A stretch of DNA of 64,000 nt from JAMZMI01 sp964353015. Lineage in GTDB: Bacteria; Bacteroidota; Bacteroidia; Cytophagales; Cyclobacteriaceae. Where the stretch lies: the NCBI GenBank assembly GCA_964353015.1, contig CAYGUA010000013.1:1-64000 (forward strand). Reading direction: 5' to 3'. Shown here one piece after another: positions 27,016 to 36,349 of the stretch (position 1 is its first letter; every line of letters starts with the position of its first letter). Below the pieces are notes generated by a model, which saw only the letters and a program-made list of their open reading frames with translations, did not search any database and was not told where the DNA came from. Made by a program: the position numbers and the translations under genes.

Positions 27016-28332
27016 TTAATCTTCTCGAGCAAAGCTAAGGTTGCCATTTGAAGCAATTTTGAAGTTTTTGCCAGCTTTGAAATAGCTAACAATCAAAGTG
27101 TGATGTTTATCCACCACTTGGTAATTCACATCAAAGTCATGTTGCTGGCTTATGAGTTGAACAATTGAAAGGCCCAAACCACTTGATTCCGGGTGATCTG
27201 AACCTTTTCTAAATCTTTGGAAAAGCAGTTGCGGATTGATCGCAAGTTCCTTACCTGAATTTTCAACTATCAATTTTTCTTTAGAAAGAGTCACTCTGAT
27301 AAACCCATCAGCATGATTATGTCTCACGGCATTGTTGAGAAGATTTGAAACCAGCAACTCCAGCAAAACACGATTTCCATTCAAGATCACATGCTGATCC
27401 AATTGAAGCTCCAAATTGATCGATTTTAGTAAAATCAACTCACTAAACTCTCCAACAATGTCTGCTACCAGCCCCGAAAAATCAATCTGTTCGAAATCTG
27501 TAAATTCCCGGTTTTCTATTTTCGTGAGCAAACTCAATGAATTGCTGGTTTTACTTAACCTTCTTAAAGCGCTTCGTGCTGAAGTGATCAACTCCAATTG
27601 CTCCTTCTCAAGATTAGGAAAGCCAAGTAACAATTCCAGCTTACCATCAGCTATTGAAAGTGGCGTTTGGATCTCATGCGAGGCATTTTCTGAAAATTCT
27701 TTGAGGGCACGATAATCAGTGATAACCTGATTGGTCATGTCTTCTATAAAGTGATTAAGTTTCTTAAACTCTGCAGTAGAAGGTTTATTGAGAATTATTT
27801 TTTTATTTGATCGAATAGAAAATGATTTTATGGTTAATAAGGTTTCATGAAAAGGTTTGAACAGATAATAAGAAACCACGAAGCTGATCAGCAACATGGC
27901 AAGCAATAAAATCAAATAGGTTTTGAGCATGGTTTCCTTCACCACATCTTCAATATCATCCGACTCTATGATCAGATCGTACAGCATTATCTTATAGCTT
28001 CTTCCGTTGATGTTTTTGATTACATCCAATTTGATATGAGGCTCTATCCTCTGCAGATCTTCATGAAGAGCCAGCGTATCAGAATAAATATTATTCGTTT
28101 CTTCAACCAATTCTGGCAAAGGAGTGATTTTCAATTTATTTCTTTCAAATGGTTTATCGAGATTTCTTTTTTCTATCCAGGTAACTGTATGCTTCAATCT
28201 GTCATTGAGAAAGAATCGCTGCTCCTTATCAATCTCGCGGCTCATCACCGTGTAATTGATATACCCGCCAATTAGGAAAACAAAAAAGGCGATCAACGCA
28301 TAAATGATGGTTATTTTAATGATCAGCCTCAT
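27016..28332 (-). CDS. sensor histidine kinase
   Basis: 438 aa. Membrane helices at about 8-28 and 139-161 flank a periplasmic sensor region. HisKA has the phosphorylatable His in FSENASHEIQTPLSIADGKL (about 218), HATPase_c has the N box LLVSNLLNNAVRHNH and the G2 box SSGLGLSIVQLI. Its start overlaps the regulator stop by 4 bp (ATGA), and its end is 3 bp from the TonB receptor. Confidence 0.93.
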   Translation of the reverse strand: MRLIIKITIIYALIAFFVFLIGGYINYTVMSREIDKEQRFFLNDRLKHTVTWIEKRNLDKPFERNKLKITPLPELVEETNNIYSDTLALHEDLQRIEPHIKLDVIKNINGRSYKIMLYDLIIESDDIEDVVKETMLKTYLILLLAMLLISFVVSYYLFKPFHETLLTIKSFSIRSNKKIILNKPSTAEFKKLNHFIEDMTNQVITDYRALKEFSENASHEIQTPLSIADGKLELLLGFPNLEKEQLELITSARSALRRLSKTSNSLSLLTKIENREFTDFEQIDFSGLVADIVGEFSELILLKSINLELQLDQHVILNGNRVLLELLVSNLLNNAVRHNHADGFIRVTLSKEKLIVENSGKELAINPQLLFQRFRKGSDHPESSGLGLSIVQLISQQHDFDVNYQVVDKHHTLIVSYFKAGKNFKIASNGNLSFARED

Positions 28333-29009
28333 TCTTCTTTTTTGAATTTATAGCCTACACCATATACCGTCTGCACATAATCCTGACCTCCAGCCGCCAC
28401 TATTTTCTTTCGAATGTTTTTGATATGCTGATAAACAAAGTCGAAAGAATCTGCCATATCCATATAATCACCCCAAAGATGTTCTGCGATAGATTGTTTG
28501 GTAAGAATGCGTCCCTGATTGATGATGAAATAATGAATCAGTTCGAATTCTTTACGTGTCAAATCCAAGATTTGATTATTCACGGCAATATCATGGTTGT
28601 CTGTGTCCAGTGATATTTCTTCGAAAATAATTTTTGATTCTCCCTTTTGATTTCTTCGCCGAAAAATAGCTTTCAGTCGGGCATTTAATTCTGATAGGTG
28701 GAAAGGTTTGGGTAGATAATCATCCGCACCGTAATCAAGACCTTTGATCTTATCGTCGAGCGAGTTTTTTGCTGATATAATCAAAACTCCCATCTCTGGC
28801 CAATTCTGTTTAATCACTTTTAGTAGATCCAGCCCATCGCCATCCGGCAGCATCAGATCTAGCGCCACAAGATCATAGTTAAAGCCATATAACTTTTCAC
28901 TGGCTAGTTTATAACTCTCAGCCGTTTCACAGATATAACCTTCCTTAGAGAGATAGGTATGGATATTTTCCTGAAGTTGCTTGCTGTCTTCTACGACCAA
29001 TAGTTTCAT
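28329..29009 (-). CDS. OmpR-family response regulator
   Basis: 226 aa from the ATG at 29009 (MKLLVVEDSKQLQENI); an upstream TTG is in frame but not needed. The receiver domain has the acidic pair VVED, phospho-Asp in YDLVALDLMLPDGDG (about 51), and Lys in DYLPKPF. The C-terminal winged helix shows LDLTRKEFELIHYFI and YVQTVYGVGYKF. It is partnered with the downstream kinase and probably controls the adjacent TonB receptor. Confidence 0.94.
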   Translation of the reverse strand: MKLLVVEDSKQLQENIHTYLSKEGYICETAESYKLASEKLYGFNYDLVALDLMLPDGDGLDLLKVIKQNWPEMGVLIISAKNSLDDKIKGLDYGADDYLPKPFHLSELNARLKAIFRRRNQKGESKIIFEEISLDTDNHDIAVNNQILDLTRKEFELIHYFIINQGRILTKQSIAEHLWGDYMDMADSFDFVYQHIKNIRKKIVAAGGQDYVQTVYGVGYKFKKEE

Positions 29010-29057
29010 CGGAAGCAAAAATACTGCATGTTTCTGATGAAATTTTGAACTGAAATA

Positions 29058-30074
29058 TTAGACGATATTTACTTCAGTTTCGAGCTGCACGCCGAAGGTT
29101 TTGAATACTGATTTTTGGATGTCACGCGAAAGTTCAAGAATATCCTTTCCTGCACCATTTCCATGATTGACTAAAACAAGAGCTTGTTTGTCATGTACGC
29201 CAATATCACCGATTCTTTTACCTTTCCAACCGCATTGATCGATCATCCAGGCAGCAGGCACCTTGGTGTTTTCCTTATCTACTTTATATCCCGGTATATT
29301 TTCAAATGCGGCCTGTAATGATTCAAAATAATCCGTTTCTATTACAGGATTCTTGAAAAAGCTCCCCGCATTGCCAATTTCCATTGGATCGGGAAGTTTG
29401 GCTTGGCGGATGTCGATGACTGCCTGACTGACATTCTTTAAGTCAAGCGACCAAACCCCCATTTCCTCTAGTTTTTCTTTCAGATTTCCATATTCAATAT
29501 TGAAAACTGGTTTTTTGGTCAACCTTAAAAAAACTCTCGTGATTACATATTTATCCTTCAGCGCTCCTTTGAAAATACTGTAGCGATAGCCAAACTTGCA
29601 ATCTTCATTATAAAACTTGACGATTTTACCGGATTTGATCTCGTATGCTTCAAGTGAGTGAAATATTTCCTTGATTTCAACACCGTAGGCTCCAATGTTT
29701 TGCATTGGCGCAGCTCCAATAGTGCCCGGAATTAATGACAGATTTTCTATCCCACCTAGTCCCTGCTCGATACACCAAAGCACACATTGATGCCAGTTTT
29801 CACCAGCCCCAAAACCAACTATCACTGAATCTGAAGAATCCTCAACAACTTCGATTCCGTTAATCTCCATTTTCAGAACGATACCCAAATAATTTCTGGT
29901 AAATAAAATGTTGGAACCGCCTCCAAGGATGAGTTTCTTCTTGGCCTTGTATTTATAAGTTGTGAATATCTCATCGAGATCATCAATATTGACAATTGAT
30001 GCGATTAAATCTGCACGCGCATCTATGTGAAAAGTGTTTAAATTTTTAAGGGAAGCGTTCTGCTCTACCAGCAC
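29058..30074 (-). CDS. murB: UDP-N-acetylenolpyruvoylglucosamine reductase
   Basis: 338 aa, type I MurB length. It begins at GTG (30074); no better ATG is near. Family motifs: LNTFHIDARA, ILGGGSNILF (FAD binding), SLIPGTIGAAPMQNIGAYG, the catalytic Ser in GNAGSFFKNPV, and the C-terminal ALVLVNHGNGAG with its Glu in LETEV. It makes UDP-MurNAc for peptidoglycan with NADPH and FAD in the cytoplasm. No other mur genes nearby. Confidence 0.95.
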   Translation of the reverse strand: MLVEQNASLKNLNTFHIDARADLIASIVNIDDLDEIFTTYKYKAKKKLILGGGSNILFTRNYLGIVLKMEINGIEVVEDSSDSVIVGFGAGENWHQCVLWCIEQGLGGIENLSLIPGTIGAAPMQNIGAYGVEIKEIFHSLEAYEIKSGKIVKFYNEDCKFGYRYSIFKGALKDKYVITRVFLRLTKKPVFNIEYGNLKEKLEEMGVWSLDLKNVSQAVIDIRQAKLPDPMEIGNAGSFFKNPVIETDYFESLQAAFENIPGYKVDKENTKVPAAWMIDQCGWKGKRIGDIGVHDKQALVLVNHGNGAGKDILELSRDIQKSVFKTFGVQLETEVNIV

Positions 30075-30129
30075 AATCTATATTTTTAGTATCGAGGCAA
30101 ACGTATTTAATAAATGGTAAAATTCAAGT

Positions 30130-31821
30130 TTAGTCTTGTGAATAAACTACCTCACCGTCAACAATTGTCATTACAACTTTTGTTTTCAAAATTTCTCCTT
30201 CGGAAATAGTCATGATGTCATTATCCAAAATAGTCAAGTCGGCCCATTTTCCTACCTCAATGCTTCCTGTTGTTTCTTCCATAAAAGCCCCAAAAGCCGC
30301 CCAAATCGTGTAGGATTTCAGCGCTTCAACTCGTGACATTTTCTGTTTTGGTTCATATCCACCTTCAGGTGTTCCCTTTAAAGTCTTTCTACTAACAGAA
30401 GCATAAAAACTAGCCAAAGCATTAACAGGCTCTACTGGCGCATCGGTTCCATTCACTATAAATGACCCATTATCAATTAATTCTTTCCACATGTATGCAC
30501 CACTAACTATGCGTTCCTTACCCAGCCGATCAATGGCCCAAGGTCTATCTGATGACATGTGAATAGCTTGCATCGCCGGAATGACTCCCAACTCAGCAAA
30601 CCTGGGGATATCATCCGGGTGGATGTGTTGGGCATGCTCAATTCTAAATCGATGATCTTTTGCTTTCTGAGGATATTCTTTCAAAGCTGTTTCGTAAATA
30701 TCGAGCACTTCCCTATTTGCCCTGTCACCAATAGCATGAGTGCACACTTGAAATCCATGCTCAACAGCCTCTGCTACGATTTCATTTACTTGATCGAGTG
30801 GAGTGAAATTATGTCCATGTACACCATGCGCATCACTATATTCTTCTAAAAGCCATGCTCCACGCGAACCCAAAGCACCATCAGCATAGAGCTTCACTGA
30901 TCTAATATTGAGATGATCGTTATACAACCCTTGTTGTGAACCTATTTCAAAATATTTTTTAATCAATAATGAATCAAGACCATCAAGCATAAGGTGCATT
31001 CTCAATTTGAGTTCACCATTTTCAGCTAAACTCTCAAGAACTTCAATCATTCGGCCTTCTGATCTCGCATCATGAAACCCTGTTATTCCATTCTTCAAAC
31101 ATTCAGCGATTGCAGCCTTTAGCTTAGTTCTAATCACATCCTGATTGTCCTTTGGCATTGAATCCCACACAATTAGACTTGCTGCCTCGTTAAAAATACC
31201 TGTTGGTTGACCACTAATATCCTTGAGAATTTCTCCTCCTGATGGATTTTTTGAAGTTGAACTTATATCCAATAGCTCCATGGCTTTTGCATTAACGAGT
31301 GCCGCATGACCGCTCGCGTGCCACAAGGCCACAGGATGATCTGGACTAATTTCTGTCAACTTGTGATGCGTTGGAAAACCACCAATTTTCTTTTCCTGCA
31401 AGGTATTAACCCATTTATCCTGATGCCATCCGCTTCCAATGATCCATTCACCAGTTGGCGTAATCGAGGCACGAGCTGCAACCAAATCCACAACTTCATC
31501 ATAAGTCTGCGCTCCTGACAAATCGACCTGAGTAGTCATATCACCAATATCAATTAAATGCGCATGCCCTTCAATGAATCCCGGGAATATGAATTTTCCA
31601 GTCAGATCTAATATTTGAGTATTGTCAGAAACCAAAGCTTTGATTTCATCAACAGCACCTACTTTAAGGATTTTTTGATCTTTAATTGCGAGAGCGTTTA
31701 CTATTGTCAAACTATCATCTACAGTATATATGGTCGCATTCAATATTACCAGGTCTGCAGACGGTTGCTTTACACAACCCCATACAAGTACAAAAACCCA
31801 CAAAAAGCCTAATTTTCTCAT
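30130..31821 (-). CDS. YtcJ-like amidohydrolase lipoprotein
   Basis: 563 aa with a lipoprotein signal (LGFLWVFVLVWGCVKQ, Cys 16). It is an amidohydrolase of the YtcJ/exoenzyme regulatory AepA class: metal-site HxH in FIEGHAHLIDIGD, VKLYADGALGSRGAWL with the bridging Lys, THAIGDRANREV, RIEHAQHIH, and the C-terminal NGTDAPVEPVNALASF. Hydrolyses an unknown amide, probably in the periplasm. It lies 55 bp upstream of murB on the same strand. Confidence 0.88.
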   Translation of the reverse strand: MRKLGFLWVFVLVWGCVKQPSADLVILNATIYTVDDSLTIVNALAIKDQKILKVGAVDEIKALVSDNTQILDLTGKFIFPGFIEGHAHLIDIGDMTTQVDLSGAQTYDEVVDLVAARASITPTGEWIIGSGWHQDKWVNTLQEKKIGGFPTHHKLTEISPDHPVALWHASGHAALVNAKAMELLDISSTSKNPSGGEILKDISGQPTGIFNEAASLIVWDSMPKDNQDVIRTKLKAAIAECLKNGITGFHDARSEGRMIEVLESLAENGELKLRMHLMLDGLDSLLIKKYFEIGSQQGLYNDHLNIRSVKLYADGALGSRGAWLLEEYSDAHGVHGHNFTPLDQVNEIVAEAVEHGFQVCTHAIGDRANREVLDIYETALKEYPQKAKDHRFRIEHAQHIHPDDIPRFAELGVIPAMQAIHMSSDRPWAIDRLGKERIVSGAYMWKELIDNGSFIVNGTDAPVEPVNALASFYASVSRKTLKGTPEGGYEPKQKMSRVEALKSYTIWAAFGAFMEETTGSIEVGKWADLTILDNDIMTISEGEILKTKVVMTIVDGEVVYSQD

Positions 31822-31888
31822 TTGAATCCACTTTTAAACTAAAAGCAAGATAAGCTAAAGACCGTTTATATTTTTCCCAATAATATCC

Positions 31889-31896
31889 TAACTTTG
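31889..31896 (+). promoter_or_regulatory. rpsA promoter -7 element TAACTTTG
   Basis: Exact match to the Bacteroidota sigma-ABfr -7 consensus TAnnTTTG. A TTG-type -33 box is not clear. It is divergent from the amidohydrolase gene and about 110 bp before the rpsA ATG. Confidence 0.6.
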
Positions 31897-32006
31897 CGCC
31901 TCCATTCGAGTGAATGGACTTCCTACCTAAACAGGAAGCATTTAAAAATCAGAAACGCTCGTTCCAACGACTCTAGGTTCGAGTGTATATAAGAGTCATT
32001 TTTAAT
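31897..32006 (+). promoter_or_regulatory. structured 5' leader of rpsA
   Basis: About 105 nt of untranslated leader with two clear hairpins: CCATTC/GAATGG (31902-31917, GAGT loop) and CTTCCT/AGGAAG (31919-31938). A further weak element follows around 31956-31985, where GAACGA-like sequence repeats. Leaders of this kind before ribosomal protein genes often serve autoregulation. I cannot match it to a named RNA family. Confidence 0.5.
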
Positions 32007-34139
32007 ATGTCAGAAGAAGAAAAAAAAGTACTTGACGAAACTGAAAACAGTGAAGTACAAAATGCTGAAACAACTGAGGAAGTTTCCGAAGAAGTAACAG
32101 CGGAAGCATCTGCACCTGCAGAGGAAACTGTTGAAGAAACTGTGGCTGAAGAAGTTGCAACAGAAGAAGCTGCGCCAGCAGCGGAGGCGGTTGCCGAAGC
32201 GCCAGCGCCAGTTGTTGAAACAAAAGTAGAAGCACCTGCACCTGCTCCACCAGCGGTGGACATCTGGGATACATCAGCAGATGATGGATTCGGTGAGGAG
32301 TATTCTGTTGCTGATAGAAAGAAAATGGAAGACATGTATGTCTCTACCATGAATTCTATCACAGAAAAAGAAGTAATGTCAGGTACAGTAGTAGGTATCA
32401 CAGACAGAGACGTGATCGTAAACATCGGCTTTAAATCTGATGGTTTGGTTTCATTGTCAGAATTCCGTGATGTTGAAAACTTAAAGCCTGGTGACACAGT
32501 TGACGTGTACGTTGAAGAGCAAGAAAATGCTAACGGTCAGCTGGTTCTTTCTAGAAGAAAAGCAAAAATTGTAAAGGCATGGGAGAATATCCAAAATGGT
32601 CTTGACAATGACACTGTGATTGAAGGTATGGTGAAGAGAAGAACCAAAGGTGGACTTATTGTCGACGTATTTGGTGTTGAAGCTTTCTTACCTGGTTCAC
32701 AGATAGATGTAAAACCTATCAGAGACTTTGATGTTTTTGTAGGCAAGAAAATGGAAGTGAAAGTTGTGAAAATCAACTACACCAATGATAACGTGGTTGT
32801 TTCTCACAAGGTATTGATTGAAAAAGATATCGAGAAACAAAAAGCTGTAATCCTAAATAACCTTGAAAAAGGTCAGGTACTTGAAGGTGTGATTAAAAAC
32901 ATGACCAACTTCGGTGTATTCATCGATCTTGGAGGTGTAGATGGTCTACTTCACATCACTGATATCTCTTGGGGAAGAATCAATCATCCAGAAGAAGTAC
33001 TTAACCTTGACGAAAAAGTTAATGTTGTTGTACTTGATTTTGATGATGACAAGAAGAGAATTTCACTAGGTATGAAGCAATTGACTTCTCATCCTTGGGA
33101 TTCTTTGGATGCAGATATCATTATTGGATCTAAAGTGAAAGGTAAGATTGTAAATGTTGCTGATTACGGTGCATTCTTGGAAATCATACCAGGAGTTGAA
33201 GGTTTGATTCACGTTTCTGAAATGTCATGGTCTCAGCATTTAAGAAATCCACAAGATTTCATGAATGTAAAAGACCAATTGGAAGCAGTTGTTCTTACTA
33301 TCGATAGAGACGAAAGAAAAATGTCTCTTGGTATCAAACAACTTACTGAAGATCCGTGGACCAAGCAGAATTTACTAACAAAATACGCTGTTGGCACGAA
33401 GCATTCTGGTATCATCAGAAACTTAACCAACTTCGGTCTTTTCATTGAACTTGAAGAAGGAATTGACGGACTTGTACACGTTTCAGATCTTAGCTGGACC
33501 AAAAAAATCAAGCATCCATCAGAATTTGTGAAAGTTGGTGAAACTCTTGATGTGGTTGTAATGGAACTTGATGGCGAAAACAGAAGATTAGCGTTAAGCC
33601 ACAAACATTTGGAAGAAAACCCATGGGATACTTTCGAAACAGTATTCACAAAAGGATCTGTTCACAAGTGTACTGTAGTTTCTAAAAATGACAAAGGAGC
33701 ACAAATCGAACTTCCTTATGGTCTAGAGGGTCATGTTGCTAACAAAAATCTTCAGAAAGAAGACAACACTTATGCGAGCGACGGTGAAACACTAGATTTC
33801 AAAGTTCTTGAATTCTCTAAAGATGAGAAAAGAATTGTACTTTCACATACTTCAGTTTGGAAGGAAACTGCAGAGCAACCTGTAGAGAATACTCCAAAAC
33901 AAGCTAAAGGTGGATCAAAACCTAATACCCTTGATAAAATCAACAAAGAAGCAGAGAAATCTACACTTGGTGATTTAGAGGCACTTTCTGCATTGAAGGA
34001 TAAAATGGAAGAAGCAGCTAAACCTGCTCCTGCTAAAAAAGCTCCTGCAAAAAAGGAAGAAGTGAAAGATGAGGTTGCGGCTCCAAAGAAAAAAGCAGCA
34101 GCTAAATCAAAGAAAGCTGATTCTGAAGAAGAAGAATAA
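32007..34139 (+). CDS. rpsA: 30S ribosomal protein S1
   Basis: 710 aa from the ATG at 32007 (MSEEEKKVLDETE); a GTG at 31983 is open but would add unlikely residues. The N-terminal ~100 residues are acidic and Ala/Glu-rich. Six S1 RNA-binding domains follow (about 125-190, 210-280, 295-365, 380-455, 465-540, 550-615), for example NMTNFGVFIDLGGVDGLLHI and DLSWTKKIKHPSEF. The tail is Lys/Ala-rich (PAKKAPAKKEE), a Bacteroidota feature. It helps mRNA bind the 30S subunit, relevant in a phylum that largely lacks Shine-Dalgarno use. Confidence 0.96.
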   Translation: MSEEEKKVLDETENSEVQNAETTEEVSEEVTAEASAPAEETVEETVAEEVATEEAAPAAEAVAEAPAPVVETKVEAPAPAPPAVDIWDTSADDGFGEEYSVADRKKMEDMYVSTMNSITEKEVMSGTVVGITDRDVIVNIGFKSDGLVSLSEFRDVENLKPGDTVDVYVEEQENANGQLVLSRRKAKIVKAWENIQNGLDNDTVIEGMVKRRTKGGLIVDVFGVEAFLPGSQIDVKPIRDFDVFVGKKMEVKVVKINYTNDNVVVSHKVLIEKDIEKQKAVILNNLEKGQVLEGVIKNMTNFGVFIDLGGVDGLLHITDISWGRINHPEEVLNLDEKVNVVVLDFDDDKKRISLGMKQLTSHPWDSLDADIIIGSKVKGKIVNVADYGAFLEIIPGVEGLIHVSEMSWSQHLRNPQDFMNVKDQLEAVVLTIDRDERKMSLGIKQLTEDPWTKQNLLTKYAVGTKHSGIIRNLTNFGLFIELEEGIDGLVHVSDLSWTKKIKHPSEFVKVGETLDVVVMELDGENRRLALSHKHLEENPWDTFETVFTKGSVHKCTVVSKNDKGAQIELPYGLEGHVANKNLQKEDNTYASDGETLDFKVLEFSKDEKRIVLSHTSVWKETAEQPVENTPKQAKGGSKPNTLDKINKEAEKSTLGDLEALSALKDKMEEAAKPAPAKKAPAKKEEVKDEVAAPKKKAAAKSKKADSEEEE

Positions 34140-34152
34140 ATTATCAAAATAC

Positions 34153-34190
34153 GAAAACAGGAAAGGAATTCCTTTCCTGTTTTCTTTTAT
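34153..34190 (+). terminator. rpsA intrinsic terminator
   Basis: Perfect 32-bp palindrome at 34153-34184 (GAAAACAGGAAAGGAA arm) followed by TTTTAT, 13 bp after the rpsA stop. Confidence 0.9.
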
Positions 34191-34217
34191 AATTCGCTAA
34201 GTTTGCGACATTATTAA

Positions 34218-34288
34218 GGTTCCATGGCCGAGTGGCTAGGCAGAGGTCTGCAAAACCTTCTACGGCGGTTCGAATCCGCCTGGAACCT
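34218..34288 (+). tRNA. tRNA-Cys (GCA)
   Basis: 71 nt. Acceptor arms GGTTCCA/TGGAACC with discriminator T, D arm with GGCCGAGTGGCTAGGC, anticodon loop CTGCAAA with GCA at 34250-34252, and T arm with GGTTCGAATCC. CCA is not encoded. It lies between two terminators, behind rpsA. Confidence 0.96.
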
Positions 34289-34300
34289 CTTAATATTAAA

Positions 34301-34345
34301 AACCTAACAGGCAATATTTGAAAGCTTGTTAGGTTTCTTTATTTT
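34301..34345 (+). terminator. terminator after tRNA-Cys
   Basis: Arms AACCTAACA (34301-34309) and TGTTAGGTT (34327-34335) are followed by TCTTTATTTT, directly before the next gene. Confidence 0.7.
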
Positions 34346-34353
34346 GAGCCTGC

Positions 34354-35220
34354 ATGAAAAGACTTATCACGGCGCTTTTGATTTTCCTGGCAATTTCTTT
34401 TGAAATTTCTGCGCAGGATTTCCTGTCCTGGCAGCTCAACGACCGCTATTTTTCGTTGCAAATCGGGTCTGGTACATCTACCTATTATGGCGATTTAAAA
34501 CATGATGCTCACCTGAGAAGATCTCTTTCAAATTTAAATTTTGGCGTTGAAGCACGACTACTAAGTAAGATCTCAGCAAGATTTCAAGCTACTTATTATG
34601 ATATCAAAGGCGCAGATCACAAGGCAAAAGATAGCACTTTTGCGCAGCAAAGAAATCTCTCATTTTATTCAAAAAACTGGGATTTCAACCTCAATGCTGT
34701 TTTTTATCTAAATGATTATAGGGGCGATTTTTTCAAAAGACTTAGTGTCGAACCATATCTCTTCATTGGAGTTGGCGCAACTCATTTGAACCCAAAAACA
34801 GTTTTAGCAGAACAAACTTTTGTATTGGCATATCTCGAAACTGAAGGAGTCAACTATAGCCAGATAGCATTAATCATACCCGCAGGAATTGGCTTAAAAT
34901 TCAAAATGAATACTTTCATGAATTTTAATCTTGAGGCGACTTACAGATATGCATTCACAGATTATATTGATGATGTCTCTGATTCGTACGCAAGCTCTTA
35001 TCCAAACTTAACTGCTGAAATCGTAGCTAACCGAAAAGATGAAATTGGAGTAGTTAATCAAAATGCATACGATAACGTGCTTTTACCTGGAGGAAAAAGA
35101 GGAAATCCATCAAACAATGATTCCTATCTATTCCTCAATTTCCAGCTTGAATTTTACTTGCCGCCAGATCTTCTGAGCAGAGACAAGCCTTTATTCAAAA
35201 AAACCTCTGCCGGACAATAA
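34354..35220 (+). CDS. DUF6089-like outer-membrane beta-barrel protein
   Basis: 288 aa with a signal peptide (ITALLIFLAISFEISAQDF). It has the pattern FSLQIGSGTSTYYGDL, LSKISARFQATYYDIKG and VEPYLFIGVGATHLNPK, which matches the DUF6089 family of Bacteroidota outer-membrane proteins. The role is not known; family members are often adjacent to cell-envelope or LPS genes. The last 30 bp overlap the 3' end of the convergent aminotransferase gene. Confidence 0.82.
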   Translation: MKRLITALLIFLAISFEISAQDFLSWQLNDRYFSLQIGSGTSTYYGDLKHDAHLRRSLSNLNFGVEARLLSKISARFQATYYDIKGADHKAKDSTFAQQRNLSFYSKNWDFNLNAVFYLNDYRGDFFKRLSVEPYLFIGVGATHLNPKTVLAEQTFVLAYLETEGVNYSQIALIIPAGIGLKFKMNTFMNFNLEATYRYAFTDYIDDVSDSYASSYPNLTAEIVANRKDEIGVVNQNAYDNVLLPGGKRGNPSNNDSYLFLNFQLEFYLPPDLLSRDKPLFKKTSAGQ

Positions 35221-36339
35221 GGATTTGATCACTTTTATGATCCTGGTTTGATCTGCTTCCGTTAAACCCACTCCACTTGGCAGACAAACGCCGCGATTGA
35301 AATTTTCTTCCGCAACGCCATTGCCAACAAATTCACATCCCTCAAATAATGGTTGCAAATGCAGCGGTTTCCAAATTCTGCGAGCCTCGATATTTTCTAT
35401 TTCTAATGCTGCTATTATATCATTTGGATTGAGTGATTGATTTTGGCTTGAAATTAAAGCTGTGGTGAGCCATCGATTAGAATAGGATTTAGGCAATTCT
35501 TTTAAAAATTCGAAAACTGCATTTTCCGATAATATTTGTTCATACAGCGCATGAATTTTTCTCTTTTTGATGCAGAATTCATCGAGTTTATCGAGTTGTG
35601 ATGAGCCAATAGCAGCTAATATGTTACTCAATCGATAATTATGACCAATTTCTGAATGTTGATAATGATTGGCAGGATCTTTTGATTGTTGTGCCCAAAA
35701 TCTGGCTTTTTTATCATCCTCTTCCTTCTTGCATATCAAAGCACCACCACCACTGGTAGTTATTATTTTATTGCCATTAAAAGATAATATGCCATAATCT
35801 CCAAAACCTCCAACATATTTTTCTTCCACCATAGCCCCCAATGCTTCAGCTGCGTCCTCTATTAGCTTCACGTTGTAAGCTTCACATAATCTTTTGATCT
35901 CAACTATTTTGGCGGGCGTGCCATATATATGTGTAACAATGACTGCTTTGATAAATTCACCAGAATTCTCTGCTTTTATCAATCTTTGCTCAAGTAGATC
36001 TGGATCCATATTCCAGGTATCCTTTTCACTGTCTATAAAAACTGGAATACCCCCTTCATACAAGACTGCATTTGCAGCTGCCACAAAAGTCATCGTACCT
36101 ATAAGTACTTTATCTCCTTTGGTAATCCCACATAATTTTACAGCAAGATGTAAGGCTGCAGTTCCGGAGTTTAGAGCAAGTACGTTGGTATAGCTGAATT
36201 TTGTTTTAAGCCCGTTTTCAAAATCATCAATGTTTGGCCCAACTGGTGCAATCCAACCATTTCTCAACGCGTCTATTACTACTAATTCTTCCTTTTGATC
36301 AACATGTGGGGGCGATAGATATATTCGAGTTGGTTTCAT
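35191..36339 (-). CDS. DegT/DnrJ/EryC1/StrS sugar aminotransferase
   Basis: 382 aa PLP-dependent nucleotide-sugar aminotransferase. Signature parts: ALNSGTAALHLAVKLCGI, EDAAEALGAMVEEKYVGGFG, the Schiff-base Lys in SFNGNKIITTSGGGALI, and NYRLSNILAAIGSSQLDKLD. Closest by memory are PglE/LegC-type enzymes that aminate UDP-4-keto sugars. It is 10 bp downstream of a PglC-like sugar transferase, so the two are an operon. Confidence 0.9.
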   Translation of the reverse strand: MKPTRIYLSPPHVDQKEELVVIDALRNGWIAPVGPNIDDFENGLKTKFSYTNVLALNSGTAALHLAVKLCGITKGDKVLIGTMTFVAAANAVLYEGGIPVFIDSEKDTWNMDPDLLEQRLIKAENSGEFIKAVIVTHIYGTPAKIVEIKRLCEAYNVKLIEDAAEALGAMVEEKYVGGFGDYGILSFNGNKIITTSGGGALICKKEEDDKKARFWAQQSKDPANHYQHSEIGHNYRLSNILAAIGSSQLDKLDEFCIKKRKIHALYEQILSENAVFEFLKELPKSYSNRWLTTALISSQNQSLNPNDIIAALEIENIEARRIWKPLHLQPLFEGCEFVGNGVAEENFNRGVCLPSGVGLTEADQTRIIKVIKSLLSGRGFFE

Positions 36340-36349
36340 TTATCTAATT

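Noticed and set aside
31983..32006. GTG extension of rpsA
   Set aside because: Would add eight residues made from the leader; the ATG at 32007 gives the normal acidic S1 N-terminus.
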